64,000 nt of DNA from Closterium sp. Naga37s-1 (GCA_947471745.1 CANJKZ010000410.1:1448501-1512500); one strand, 5' to 3'. Positions 34,984 through 47,500 are shown, counted from the stretch's first letter. A program made the numbers and translations. The notes: generated from the letters alone by a model not told the origin.

Positions 34984-36330
34984 ATGCCCAGAAGAGCTAA
35001 GGCGCCGCGGAACAGAGCAGGGGAGGGAGTCTCCAAGGCAGGGAAACGCCAGCACTCAGTAGGAATCGGGCCAACTACTGACGAGACTGCCTGCTCGCCC
35101 AACCCCACCGACCCTCACCGAGTCACAGTACCGATTCATGCTATCGATCGGACTCGGACGAATAAGGAGGGTACAGCGACGGATTGCCCAGTACTGATCT
35201 ACGGGAAAATACAGGGAGCAGCAGTGAAGATTTTTATCGACGGAGGAGCAAGCCACAGTTTAGTTAATACCGCAACCGCACGAAAACTGCAACTGACACT
35301 TAGCCGTTGTTTACCTGAGATAGACGCACGCTTAGTTGACGGCACGCCGCTGGCCATACGGGAGAAGTTGGAAAGAGTAAAAGTTCACTGCGGGGGAAAC
35401 TTCGGGTTTACACAGGAAATGCTCGCGACGACACTGGATGGGCACGACATTTTACTAGGACGTGATTGGCTGCGACGATACAACCCGAGAATTGACTGGA
35501 CGACAGGAAGCTGCACTGTGCGAAGTAGTGGTAATTGGATCGAACTACCTCGCTGGCAGTCGCCTGAGTGTTCAACGGTCCACGTCAACGCCATCACGAT
35601 GAAACGGGCAGTCGTCGCTGGAGCCGACGTGTACGCAGTGGACATTGCCGTAGTAGAAGAAGCAGAGCAGCCAAGCGATTTTCAGAAACTGTTAGCAGCA
35701 GTACCGCCCGAACTACAGGAACTGTTGAAACGATACCCCGGGATTTTTCCGGACGACTTACCAGAAGGACTGCCACCTCAGCGGGCACATGACCACCGCA
35801 AAGAATTAGAACGGGGGGCACAGCCAACTGTACAGCGACAATTCCGACTAACACAGCCAGTGCTCGACGAACTGAGGAAGCAGTTAGATTACCTATTAGA
35901 GAAAAAGTTCATCCGACCGAGCTCATCACCGTTCGCCGCACCGATACTGTTCACACCGAAAAAAGACGGGGGTTTTCGCATGTGTATCGACTACAGAGCA
36001 TTGAGCAGGGTAACGGTCAAGTCGCGATACCCCATTCCCCGCGCCGACGAACTGATCGACCAACTACAAATAGCACGGGTCTTTTCGAAAATAGATTTAC
36101 GGGGAGGTTACCATCAGATTAGGGTCGAACCATCGGACTGCGCCAAAACAGCTTTCCGGACTAAGTACGGGTCATTCGAGTACACCGTGATGCCTTTCGG
36201 GCTGACCAACGCACCAGCGACATTTCAGATGACCATGAACGAGGCGTTTAGGCCACTTTTAGATAAATGCGTGATAGTTTACCTCGACGACATCCTCGTC
36301 TACAGTCGCGACAAGCAGCACCACTTAGCG
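34984..36330 (+). pseudogene. Gypsy protease-RT of element C (3' truncated)
   Basis: In the frame offset from gag. The retropepsin-type protease carries [11 protein letters not shown] (35235). RT follows, with [68 protein letters not shown] and the catalytic [11 protein letters not shown]. The frame is cut just after DKQHHLA by the LTR at 36331, so the RT thumb, RNase H and integrase are missing. Confidence 0.9.
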
Positions 36331-36709
36331 TGTGAGAGTACGACGGCTTATGCCAGCTATGCTTGCTTGCCTTTACTTTATTATGCTATTTCTAGCATAG
36401 GATAATTATATGCATGCATGAATTGCTTGCTTTCCTAGGCTAGGTGCTTTCCTATATTTTATTATAGTTATAGCACCGAGCTAGGTTACGTGAACCGAAT
36501 TCTGGCTTTTCGGCGGCCACCGAATTGCCTTCTACCGAATTCGGTAAGGATCTGTTCGGGACGCTTCGCGACCCGCGGAACCTTCGCGTAACACCTGGTT
36601 ATGGGGCCTTGTGTCGAGCCTATATATAGCCTCGTGTTGTACCCAGGTGATTCATTCAATTCGATTCAATTCACATTCTCTTTTCTGAGCTCGATCCTAG
36701 ATCCTCACA
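36331..36709 (+). repeat. 5' LTR of element D
   Basis: Begins TGTGAGAGTACG and ends GATCCTCACA (TG...CA). It contains a TATATATAGCC box near 36620, so a promoter and transcription start about 90 bp before its end are likely. A primer-binding sequence starts at 36711. Confidence 0.8.
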
Positions 36710-38352
36710 CTTGGTAATCAGAGCGGGTTTTCACGCGAGGTCTTCAACCACTTAGTTCCGGCCTTTAAAAAACCGCGGGGGCGACGACGAAAGCGCCGAT
36801 ACGGTATGTAAAACCAGTTCCGCGCAATTTTTCGAAGTCCCCCTAGATTCGCTTTTCGAACCCGTCTCAGATTTACTGGTGGAAAGGTTGGAGTTTCGAC
36901 CGTTCGATCGAGTTTCATCTCAACGGCCCAGAGAATTTCGCCCAAAAAAGTTGGAATTTGGAGCGTCGGATTGATTTTCTCTTCAACGGCCAAGATCGGA
37001 CGTGAATTTTCGCCCAAGGGAGATTTACGCGACCTACAGAATTCGCGCTCGTCGATCCTATAGTCAACTTGACTCGCAGTAAGTCGACCAGCACCTAGAA
37101 TTCGATTATTTTCGTCGCGCATCTTCCTGTAAATCGCCAAATGGAGGGAAAATGAGATATTTCAGTACAGAAAATCGCGGAGTTACGTGCTGAGCATAAG
37201 CAAATACATGCGGCGCTCCCACGACTTGAAAAACTCCTTGCGAACCAGTCGGCAACCGCCACAGCAGCAGCGACAACAGTAGCAGCAGCAGCAGCGGCAA
37301 CACCGACAATTCTACATGCGACAACGGCAGCAGCTACAGTTAACCTCGAAGCAGTGAAGCCGAGGCTACCGGAGGCGTTCGATCCTACAGTAAAAAGGAA
37401 CGACGTTCGTCGATTTGTAGCTGAACTCGAAATTTACTTCGAATCCGTTGGATGCACGACCCCGATAAAAGACGCAATGCGCATACGGCTCGCAGCAACA
37501 CTGTTACGAGGCCCATCTCTAGAGTGGATCAACAACAGAATAGTCCAAGGCGAGGGGACGTGGGCGCAATTTCCGGCAGCACTGATCGAACAGTTCGACA
37601 CGTTGAACAGTAGCTACTACGGAACACGACGCAACAAGCCAACTAGTGGCATGGGGCGATTGGCACCACCCACGACTGCCGACCCGATGGAGAACGACGA
37701 GGGCGATGTGGAGCAGCGGCTAGCAAATAATGAGACGTGCAAATTTTGCGGCGCTACAGGACATCGTATCTTGGCATGTTGGAAAATGAAGAGAAGGTGT
37801 GCGGAGCTGAAGGACAAGAACAGTGCGGCACCCCCGAAGCAGAAAACGGACAACGTGGCAACTTCGGAGAGGGCGAAAAAAGGAGAATATGGTGGCGCAA
37901 ATTCAAAACGTCACGACCAGCCGGCACCAGGGGAAATCGCCGAGACTAATGGAGGATCCGCGAAACAAGACCCTGCACCGACCGGGAAACTCCAGCCGTA
38001 TACCCCGACAAGTAAGAATATTACTTCTCGTGGGTTTCAAGCCTTTACTAAGGGAGAGTCAGAAATTAAACCGGTACCGGGTATTATGGGGACCCTACTC
38101 CAGAGCGCTAATACGGGTCGAGCGTTCCGAGGAGTTAATATTCTCTCCCAGCAGCACTATTTAAAGGCTCCCTGTTCCCCACAGATGAAGCCTACACAGC
38201 TGCAAAGGCTTAGTGGAAGGTTCCAGGCCCAAGAGAAGCCGATTCGGCCTCGGATAAATCCTTCTAACCTTTCCTTGTTGAAAACTGATACTAAGGCTGC
38301 ATCTTCGAGCGCAGGAGCTAGGGATAACATATTCAGTCCAAAACTAATCTCT
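36331..38352 (+). mobile_element. LTR element D, gag only
   Basis: A 379-bp LTR (36331-36709) is followed by a primer site TTGGTAATCAGAGCGGG and a gag-like frame, with no protease, RT or integrase before the next LTR-like sequence at 38353. It is either a non-autonomous gag-only element or one truncated by later insertion. No matching 3' LTR lies in the window. It interrupts the RT of gypsy element C. Confidence 0.65.
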
Positions 38353-38355
38353 TGA
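37141..38355 (+). pseudogene. Gag protein of element D with CCHC zinc knuckle
   Basis: The probable start is ATG 37141 (MEGK), followed at once by a TGA at 37153-37155. From there the frame is open to TGA 38353-38355 (about 400 codons). Features are a short coiled-coil-like stretch (KIAELRAEHKQ), an Ala/Thr run, a Retrotrans_gag-like core (DVRRFVAELEIYFESVG; LLRGPSLEWINNRI) and a CCHC knuckle (CKFCGATGHRILAC, about 37738-37780). A Lys/Pro/Ser-rich tail follows. The early TGA could be a CGA-to-TGA change. If translation starts later, the rest is intact. Confidence 0.7.
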
Positions 38356-39165
38356 TTGTTGCATAGCGCTTCTATCCAAATGCACATCTTGTGAAATTGG
38401 ATGTACACATTTTTATATAAATTCCCTGCAGTGTGTATACTCTTGTCTGTGGTGTACCATTTACTATAATCATTTCTTATATTTCATGGGCTGCCCACTC
38501 ATCCCTCTATCTCTCGTAAAAAAATCAGCCTTCAATCTATCATTTGCTATCATGCATGGTAATTAGAGCCTTTAGCTCTGGCCCCCTTCTCTTCTCATGC
38601 CGCCTCCTAGGCGGCCCTCACGCATTCTGCTGCCACCTCATCACGTCGCATCGCACTCTTCGAGTGCCCCATTGCATCATCTAATCGAATGCCCCGTTGC
38701 GGCTCCGTCTCGACCGCCCCTTCGCTCCCCGTGGCACCCCATCATCAAGCACTTCTTCGGGACCCTGCGATGGAAAAATTCATGCCTGCACCGCTAGTCG
38801 CCGCCGCATCAGTCGTCTACCGCACCTGCCCGTCCTGCCACATGACTAACGTGCGTCCTGCTGCGGTTGCCGCTATGGGGGGGGGTCTGTGGGGTGGCAG
38901 CTGTGGCGAACGATGGGCTGCTGGAAAAAAAATGACCTAAAGTGTCCAACCATCGATGACCCCTACTGCGCCCTCACTGTCCCAACCATTTCGACTGAAC
39001 AGAACGGTGTGAAGATACAACAGCGAAAACTCTTATTCGATGACCATGCTACGGTGATTAAAGCACTCATGCCAACCCCTATTGGACCATTCGCGGAACG
39101 TGCTAGGATGCACCACTTTATGAAATGGTGTGAGGATCAGATTGTTGAAAAATAACAATGGTTGA
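38353..39165 (+). mobile_element. LTR-like fragment E with primer site
   Basis: 38353-38556 looks like a 204-bp LTR (TGATTG ... CATGCA) with a TATATAA box near 38416, followed directly by TGGTAATTAGAGCC at 38557, a tRNA-Met-like primer site. The interior (to about 39165) has two short frames, including PTIDDPYCALTVPTISTEQN..., without recognisable domains. The right border is where copia relic R begins. The left border of the LTR is a guess. Confidence 0.4.
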
Positions 39166-40859
39166 AAGAGAGGCAGAGCATAAACCAATAGGACATAAGG
39201 GCGTCACTATTGCATTTTGTGGAGTAGAAACAACCTATGAAACCATTCTATGGGGTGCTCAGACTTAGGCTGTAGGAAACAGAATGGTACCATTGTCCAT
39301 ACTGTATAGAAGCGCATTTTAGAACACGATTTACACTCGGAAAGGGAGATACGAGGTGGATACGAGAGGGGAACAGGAGCCAAAGGTGGGAGTCAGGAGT
39401 CAAGTCAGTCGACAGAGGAGGCAGCTGTAAACGTGTAGGAAGACGAGCTGGAAATGAGACCAAGGGAGGGAACGTGGGACCGTATACCGAGATAGACGGT
39501 GTTGGAGGAGCAGATGGTCAGCCAGTCGAGGGGTAGAGAAAGACGAGGAAGGCGAAGTATAGGTTCAAGCGGCGGCGATGGCTACTGTGGCGGTTGTTGC
39601 TGTGGCGGAGGTCGTTGCGTGCACGTGGCACCCTTAGCACAGTGCATCCTATAGACGCAACCCAAAACCAATACTCCTGGCGTCAAGACCGCCAGAACCA
39701 GCCCCCTCAAAGCCGGCCCCTACAGTAGTAGAACCCCCTAAACCAGTACGCCCAGCATCAGCACCCAAGAGGCCAACGCGACCAGCTGCGGCAACGACGA
39801 TGGCTACGGTGGCAACGAAGGCTTTTGTGGCGACTGCGAGGATGACCCAGGTGGCGGTTGAATCTGCATCAATTGCTGCAGCGAAGGTGGGGGACGGAGG
39901 GGGGGGGTGTAGCAAAGGGGTCGGTATAGGTTGCGCACCCCTACTTACCGGACTTCGAGAGTCAGCAGACTTCCCCATGGGCCTAACCGACAAAGGAGGG
40001 GTGACGTGTAACACACCAGATGGGGCAAAACGAGGGGGCAAGGGAGCTAGTGGAGGAGTGGGACCGGGGGGGAGGGGGGAGAGTAGGAGTGAGAAAGAGA
40101 AAAGTGGGGGGTAGTCGGTGTTAGAACAGCAGCTAGAAAGTTAGAACAAGAAAGAGTGTTTGCACTAGCAGGCAGTTGAGTACATATAGGAAACCCTAAT
40201 TTGGGCTATAATCGCTATAGAGTACCCCACTGCAGGCTAGACAAATATCACATTCTGACATACCCCCATAGTCAAAGTGGGGTATAATCAGCACAGCAAG
40301 CAGTCATAGAGTAGGCTCACAGGTACAAGCAAAGCTGTGAGAGGAGAGGAGATAGGAGGCGACGGCTGAAGCTGCAGACACACGGGCAACAGGAGCGGCT
40401 GGCACAACGGCTACCGGAGCAGTGCCCCGGACTACTGGAGTAACTGGCTCCACGGCTAAGACGAGCGGCAGGAGCAATGGACCCACGGGCGACTGGCGCA
40501 GCAGGCTCGCAGGGCTACCGGAGCAGAGCCCCGGACTACTGGCGCTGCAGACGACACGACGGCTGCCTCCGCTCAACCTCCCCCAACTGTCCCACCCCCC
40601 TTTCACACACCCCCTGCTGCACCCCTAGCTCCAATCCCGTGTCACCCCCCTAGCGCGAATCCCTCGGCTCCCACACACCCACCCCCCTCAACGGCAGCTG
40701 CAGCAGTGGGAGAGAGAGGAGGAGGAGGAGCAAGGGACGACGCACACCCGCCACCCCCATACCCGCCACCCCCAAACCCTCCCCCACGGCTGCACGCGCA
40801 GCAGAGAGACGACGGGGAAGGAGGGGGGGGTGGGGAAGAAGCCGCCCCGCAGCTGCACG

Positions 40860-41110
40860 AGGGCAAGGGGCAGCGCGCGGGTCCACAGGGCAGCGCGCGC
40901 GGGTTGACGGGGCACAGCGCGCGGGTCCCCTGGGGTGACGCGCGGGTCGACGGGGGCAGCGCGCGGGTCCAACGGGGCGGCGCGCTGGGCGACGGGGCAG
41001 CGCGCGGGTCCACGGGGCAACGCGCGCGGGTCCAGCGGGGCAGTGCGCGGGTCCCGCAGGGCGTCGCGCGGGTCTAGCGGGGGGGGCGTGCGGGTCCAAC
41101 GGGGGGGGCG
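40860..41110. repeat. GC-rich GCGCGCGGGTC repeats inside element F
   Basis: Tandem degenerate words GGGGCAGCGCGCGGGTCCAC, probably the leader of element F on the minus strand. They recall the GC-rich leaders of elements B and G. All frames across it are open but of low complexity. Confidence 0.7.
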
Positions 41111-41364
41111 CGCGGGTCCCACGGGGCGACGCGTCGGGCAGAAGACCGCCGCGCGCCCCGCCGCGCGCTCGCCGCGCGCCCCGAGCGCGCGGCAGGCAGA
41201 AAACGTCGCGCGCCCGGGGCGCGCGATAGGCAGGACAGCAGCAGAAGCATTAGGTGGGCCCATCTACAGGATCGACCAGGGAGGGTCGACCTGCTCTGAT
41301 CGCATGTCAGAACAGCAGCTAGAAAGTTAGAACAGGAAAGAGGGTTTGCACTAGCAGGCAGTTG

Positions 41365-43432
41365 GTCTCTGGTCTTCGGGCCTTCGGTCTCCCCTCTCGC
41401 TCTCCTTCCTCCTCCCCCTCTCCTCCCGTCTCGGGTCCTCCGCTTCCTCCTCGTGACCCCTCCCCGGCCGTTTTCCCTCGTTCTCAGCCTCCGTTGTCCC
41501 CTCCTCCTTCTCAGACTTGGGCCTCTCGTCGCTCCCCTCGTGCTCGTCCCTCGTCTCCTGTTCTCGTTACTGACCTTTGTACTGCCCTCTTTCGTTCTAG
41601 TCTGCCTCGTTCTTCTCCGTCTCTCCTTCCGTCTCCTCCTCAGTCGGCCTTCACTGCTTCTCTCTCTACTCCTGCCACTGACTACTACCGCACGTACCAT
41701 CCTGTTCTCTCTCGTGTTCTTACCTCTCTTGTTACCGACCCTCGTGCCTCTGTCTCCTCTGTCTCCGCCCTTACTGCCGCAGTCACTGAGTTTGCCTCCA
41801 CTCGCCGCCTTGACTACACCACCGGTCTTGTGGCTGCTCCTCCTACCAGTCCTCTGGCCGTCGGGGGTGAGTCTGCCCTTGGCTGTGACGCCCTAGAGGA
41901 CAGGCATTTTGAGCTAGAGTTCCTAGCAGCCGCTTCCCCACATCTCTGTGCAATGCTGCTCGCCCCTGAGGGAGACCTCGACGCCCTTGACATACCGACT
42001 CCTCGCACTTACGCTGAGGCAGTGTCAGGGCCTTGGGCCTCTCAGTGGAGAGCTGCCATGGACGCAAAGATGGCCTCCTACAGATCCACAGGCACCTACG
42101 TCGACGAGGTTCCCCCCCCTGGGGCGAACGTAGTCGATGGCATGTGGATTGACAGGGTGAAGCGGCCACCGGGATCTCCTCCGGTCTTCAAGGCGCGCTA
42201 CGTGGCTAGAGGTTTCAGTGAGCGCGAGGGAGTTGACTTCTTTCAAACCTTCGCGCCTACCCCAAAGATGACCACTCTTCGGGTGTTAGTGCACGTAGCA
42301 GCACAGAGAGACTACGAGTTACACTCTCTCGAATTCTCCACTGCTTTCCTTCAGGGTAGCTTACACGAGGAGGTCTGGCTGCGTCGTCCCTCTGCCTTCA
42401 CTGACACTTTCCCTCGTGGGACCCAGTGGAGGCTGAGGCGACCTGTCTACGGTCTTCGTCAGGCTCCTCGTGAGTGGCACGACACTCTTCGTTCTACCCT
42501 CTCTGACCTTCGGTTCCAGCCGTCTTCTGCCGACCCGTCGCTGTTCGTTCGTCGTGGCTCCACACCGTTCTTTGTTCTGGTCTACGTCGACGACCTGGTT
42601 TTCGCCACTGCTGACAGGGTTGCCTTGGCAGACGTGAAGTCCAAACTGCAGAAGAGACACACGTGCACTGACCTTGATGAGCTGTGTCACTACCTTGGCC
42701 TGCAGATCACCAGGGACAGAGCTGCTCGCACCATTACACTCTCACAGTCACACATGGTGCAGCAGGTCCTTCATGTACCTGATGACTTGCACTCGCCCGG
42801 ACCTCCCCTTCCCTCTCAGCATCCTTGCTCGCTTTGTTGCGCCAGGGAGACACCGTCCTATTCACTGTACGGCAGCTGTGAGGGTGGCGAAGTACCTAGC
42901 GACAACATCAGGCGTGGGGCTAGTTCTTGGAGGGCAGCTGCCTGTCGTACTTACTGGTCACTGTGACTCTTCTTACGCTGACGACGCTGAGACTCATAGG
43001 TCTACTCAGGGGTACTGTTTTAGCTTGGGTTCAAGAGCTGTTTTGTGGCGCTCCGCGTGCTCCTCTTCGGTCTCGACCTCTACAGCTGAGACTGAGATCT
43101 ACGCTGGTGCCATGACGGCACAGGAGCTGCGTTCGTTGACCTTCTTGCTCGCCGACCTTGGTGAGCGGCCGGGCTCTGCACCGACCTTGTTCACTGACAA
43201 CAAGGCGTCGATCCTCCTTTGTCGAGAGCCGCGACTGGAGAGCAGAGTGAAGCACATTAACGTCAGGTACTTTCTTCTGCGAGAGTTGCAGAAACGTGGA
43301 CAGGCTCGGTTCGAGTTTGTGGAGTCCGAGGCCAACACTGCAGACATCTTCACCAAGGCACTTCCGCCTTGTGACCACCAGAGATGTTGTATGCAGTTAG
43401 GCCTTGTTGACACAGTTTCTAGTCGTGTATAG
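41365..43432 (+). pseudogene. Copia RT-RNase H of element H
   Basis: Conserved RT blocks (WRAAMDAKMASYRSTGTYVDE; RVKRPPGSPPVFKARYVARG; YGLRQAPREWHDTL; YVDDLVFA) followed by RNase H (CDSSYADDAETHRSTQGY; DNKASILLCREPRLESRVKHI; NTADIFTKAL). Between MVQQVL and MYLMTCTRPDL about 50 codons present in A, B and G are missing near 42773, which also shifts the frame. It is clearly another subfamily from A, B and G, at roughly two-thirds identity in RT by eye. Confidence 0.85.
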
Positions 43433-43742
43433 GCTTGAGTCTACTATTTCCTTTGCTTGTACTCATGCTATACACACTTGTGAACTCTCGAACTGGCCTT
43501 GTGGCCCCTGTTGCTTGTGCTCAGAGTGTGTGGTGACGTTGTGATCCACCCTGAGCTTTGTTTCTTTGTGACTGGTCTTGTGACCGCACACTTTTGGTTT
43601 TGCTTGACACCCCTCACTTAGGCTATGGGGTTGTGTCAAATGTTGTAGCCTGTAGTGAGGTTTGTCTTAGGGGGTAAAGATGTTAGGGTTTGTTATATTT
43701 ACCCCAACCCACATCAATGAACCAACACTTTCATTCTTGACA
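41365..43742 (+). mobile_element. 5'-truncated copia H inside an LTR of F
   Basis: Linker, RT and RNase H of a divergent copia, ending in a 109-bp 3' LTR (43634-43742, TGTCAAATG ... CTTGACA). The left end is abrupt at 41365, within the linker region, with no LTR. The split LTR of F shows no target duplication, so the 5' part of H was lost after or during insertion. Confidence 0.85.
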
Positions 43743-44177
43743 AGTACATATAGGAAGCCTTAATTTGGGCTATACTCTCTATAGAGTACCCCACTACAGG
43801 CTAGACAAATATCACATTCTGACAGACGGAGTATCTCGGTGAAGGAAGCTAATAAAGTAGTTGACATACTCATCAAAGGTGGCGTCAAGAGAGCAAAGTC
43901 AGGGTGGTAGAAGAGCTAGTCAGGGGCCTCGAGGAAAACTAAGAAAGGCACACGGAAGAGTGCACACTAAGAGCTTGTCCACATAAGGGTCACGGACAAG
44001 AGCAAGGGAGCACCAAACGCAAAATGTAGGCGCAACACCAAGAAACGCAATCCACGAGCTGGTCGATAAACTTTTGGCCGTGAGTCACGAAGCCACATGA
44101 GAGCTAGTGCGCGGTGTAAAGAATCGCAAACGATTACAGAGAATGGGGAGCACTGCACAAATAATAGAGGTATGAGC

Positions 44178-44303
44178 TGTGAAAGAACGAGGAATGAATG
44201 AACTAGCAAGCAGGTGGGTACAAGTAGGAAAACCTACAAGTGTTGTACCCCATATTGTCTACCCCACTACAGCCTACACAGACTATGGCATATGAGTTTG
44301 ACA
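44178..44303 (-). repeat. 3' LTR of element G
   Basis: 126 bp; near identical to 51214-51339. Confidence 0.95.
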
Positions 44304-44500
44304 CACCCCCATAGGCAAAGTGGGGGAGAACAAGAGGTCACAAGACCAGTCAAGCAAAGCAAAGCAAGCTCAGGGTGGATCACAACGTCACCACACAGTC
44401 CGAGCACAAGAGCAAGGCCACAAGGCCAGTTCACATGCAAGATCATATATAAAGGTAAACAAGCAAGTGCAGGTATAGAAAGATCACAGTACAAGCACGG

Positions 44501-47500
44501 TCAAGAAGTGAGCAAGTGAGGCCAAGTAGGCACAAGACCTAGCATCGTACAGAAGCGCTGATGATCACAAGGCGGAAGTGCCTTGGTAAAGATATCACCA
44601 GTGTTGGCCTCAGAGGCCACGTAAGCAAGGCGCAGCTGACCACGCTGCTGCAGCTCACGAGCAAGGAAGTAGCGAAGAGCAATGTGCTTCGTTCTGTGCT
44701 CCAGTCTGTGCTCCCGACACAAGGCCAGCATGGCCTTGTTGTCTACGTACAGAACTGGAGGAGAACGAGGCGGCTCTCCTAGGTCAGTCAGCAGGTAGGT
44801 GAGCCAGCGTAGCTCCTGTGCAGCCATGGCCCCCGCGTAGATCTCAGCCTCACAGCTGGAGCCGAGAACAGAAGACGAGCGGGTAGACCGCCACGAAACA
44901 GAGCCGAAGCCAAGGCTGAAGGTGTAACCCTGTGACGACCGCTGCGTAGCCTGGTCGTCAGCCCAAGAAGCGTCTGCGTGACCTGTGAGGACCACTCGAC
45001 GTCGCCCTCCAAGCACTAGCCCCATGCCCGACGTACTGCACAAGTAGCGCAACACCCTCTTCGCTGCAGCCATGTGCTCTGGTCGGTGTCTCCCAGGAGC
45101 AACATAGCGTGCCAAGATGCTAAGAGGGTATGCTAGGTCAGGTCGTGTGCAGGTCATCAGGTACATGAGGCAGCCAACAAGCTCTGGGTACGGGCCACTC
45201 GGCTCTACGGACTCATCCGAAGGCAGAGCTGAGAGCGAGTGGCGAGTAGACAGAGGAGTGGCCTGAGGCGAGGAGTACGTGAAGTCGAAGCGCTGAAGGA
45301 CCTGCTGCACCATGTGTGACTGAGTCAGGGTAATGGTGCGCTGTGCTCTGTCCCGGGTGATCTGCAAGCCAAGGTAGCTGCGCAGTTCACCCAGGTCTGT
45401 GCACGTGTGTCTCTTCTGCAGCTCGGACGTCACGTGGGCAAGTCCAGCAGTGTCAGCAGTGGCAAAGACCAAGTCGTCGACGTACACGAGGATGTAGAAC
45501 GGCGGCAAAGAGGTGTCGGTGCGCAGAAACAGCGATGGGTCGGCAGTAGACGGAGCAAACCCAAGAGCCGCAAGTGTAGTCCTCAGTGTGTCGTGCCACT
45601 CACGGGGCGCCTGGCGGAGACCGTAGACTGGCCGCCGGAGGCTCCACTGGGTACCAGGAGGAAACTACCCAGTGAAGCCAGGTGGGCGGCGCAGCCAGAT
45701 CTCCTCGTGCAGGCTGCCCTGCAGGAAAGCTGTGCTGAAGTCAAGAGAGTGAAGCTCGTAGTCGCGCTGAGCGGCTATGTGCAGCAGCACCCAAAGAGTG
45801 GACATCTTCGGGGTGGGAGAGAAGGTCTGAAAGTAGTCAACTCCCTGCCGCTGACTGAAGCCTCGAGCCACGTAACGCGCCTTGAAGACAGGCGGAGAAC
45901 CCGGCGGCCGCTTCACCCTGAAAATCCACATGCCACTGACGATGTTCGCCCCAGGTGGGGGAAACTCGTCGACGTAGGTGCCTGTGGACTTCCAGGAAGC
46001 CATCTCTGCGTCCATGGCTGACTGCCACTGTGAGGAGTAGGGACCCTCGATCGCCTCAGCATACGATCGAGGAGTCGGGATGTCTGGTGCATCCGGGTCT
46101 CCCTCAGGGGCAATCAGCGTGGACACGAGATGAGGCAAAGCAGCAGCAAAACACTGGAACTCCTCCTGCCTGTCCTCAAGGACGTCCGTGCTAAGAGCAC
46201 ACTCACCCCCGACGGACGGAGGACAGTCAGACTCAGACTCAGCAACGAGACTAGCGGCGTAGTCTAGACGACAGCGAGCAGCAAAGTCGACAAGCTCAGC
46301 AACTAAGGCAGACGCAACAGTGGACTCAAAGGAAGGGTCAGTGACAACAGTGGCCAGGAGACGCGTGACAGTAGGACTGGCAGCACGAAGAGAGTCAGAC
46401 TTCGGGTCAGCGAGAACAGGAAGAGAGGACTCGGGAGGAGACGACAACGGGACACGCAGAGGAGCAGTGGAAGGGCGCAGTGCCATCTGGTGTGTGCCTG
46501 GGACCGCAGGAGGACGCGGACGCGGAGCACGACCACTAGTGCGAGCAGCACGAACAGGCGACGCAGGACGAGACGCAGGCTCACGACGCTCAGCAAGACC
46601 TCCAGTAGGACCAGTGTAGGGAGAAGGAGCAGGTAGGGGGGAGGCGGGTTGTAACTGTGACCGCGACTGGACAGGCTGTGGACACTCTAAGGGAGGAGCA
46701 GGACCAGTAGAGGGCGGGAGACCAAGAACCTGCGCAAGGAGCGGAACGAAGTACGGCCTCGGCCGCGCAGCGCCTCCAGAACCAGCAGGGACAGCACCAG
46801 TACCCCCAGCGGCAGCACCAGCGCCAGCAGCACCTCCAGCTCCAACAGCGCCAACTCCAGCACCCTCAGAAGCACCAGCGCCAGCAGAACCACCAGCGCC
46901 AACACCCCCAGCAGCTCCAGCTCCAGCAGCTCCAGCAGCTCCAGCAGCACCAACTCCAGCAGGACCGTCAGCTCCAGTACCGCCAGCAGCTCCAGCAGCA
47001 CCTCCAGCAGGACTAACGCCAGCAGCCCCAGCAGCACCCCCAGTCCCAGCAGCTCCAGTACCGCCAGTACGAGCACCTCCAGGACCAGCAGCAACAGTAG
47101 TACCTCCAGCTGCAGCAGCACGGCTCCAGCGCCGGGCAAACCACTCGCGCAACTCCTGCGGAGAGAGTAGCTCCCGCCTCGACGAAGCACCGCCAGAGGC
47201 CACACGAGCAGACCCAGCACCCCCAGGCTCCGCACCCCCAGGCTCCAAACCCCCAGGCTCAGCACCCCCAGGCTCCGCACCCCCAGGCTCAGCACCCCCA
47301 GACTCAGCACCCCCAGGCTCAGCACCCCTAGACTCAGCACCCCCAGGCTCCGCACCCCCAGGCTCAGCACCCCCAGACCCGGCACCCGCAGGCTCAGCGC
47401 CCCTAGCAGCACCAGAGTCAACAGCTACCTCGAGAGGCTCGACTGCGTCTACCTGGGACACACCTGACGGGGCAGGACCCTGAGGGGGGAGAGGGTCTAC

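Larger units (their letters stand above)
27161..35060 (+). pseudogene. Gypsy gag of element C (split by B)
   Basis: Starts MPGKGGNR at 27161, is interrupted at 27185-34182 by element B, and resumes as VAPSPREPRE. The retrotransposon Gag core is clear (IRYAVSLLRGPAMDWWR; FEPIAASISARQRLRTWRQL; DRYVGGLKPDISHEI). A TAG at 34886-34888 follows RPRGPI. In the same frame the sequence continues to a CCHC zinc knuckle ([14 protein letters not shown], about 34950-34990) and then a stop near 35060. The TAG is probably a CAG-to-TAG nonsense change. Confidence 0.8.
26964..36330 (+). mobile_element. Ty3/gypsy element C, interrupted by element B
   Basis: Two pieces of one element, 26964-27184 and 34183-36330, separated by copia B and its target duplication. 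Joining across the duplication gives one gag frame from ATG 27161. The left end is cut by element A. The right end stops inside RT, at a new LTR (element D) beginning at 36331. No LTR of C itself is present in the window. Confidence 0.8.
40119..43824 (-). mobile_element. Small non-autonomous LTR element F (split by H)
   Basis: 3' LTR 40119-40260 (142 bp on the plus map). The 5' LTR is present as two halves, 41305-41364 and 43743-43824, which add up to the same 142 bp. On the minus strand a primer-like GATCAGAGCAGGTC follows the 5' LTR, and a purine tract TATGGGGGTA precedes the 3' LTR. The interior is about 1.04 kb without pol motifs, so the element was about 1.33 kb. The flanks GTCGG (40114-40118) and GACGG (43825-43829) look like a target duplication with one change. 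Confidence 0.75.

Noticed and set aside
41365..43742. Element H as a full copia with its own target duplication
   Set aside because: The two halves of the split LTR of F join without any duplicated bases and H lacks a 5' LTR, so it is a truncated copy.
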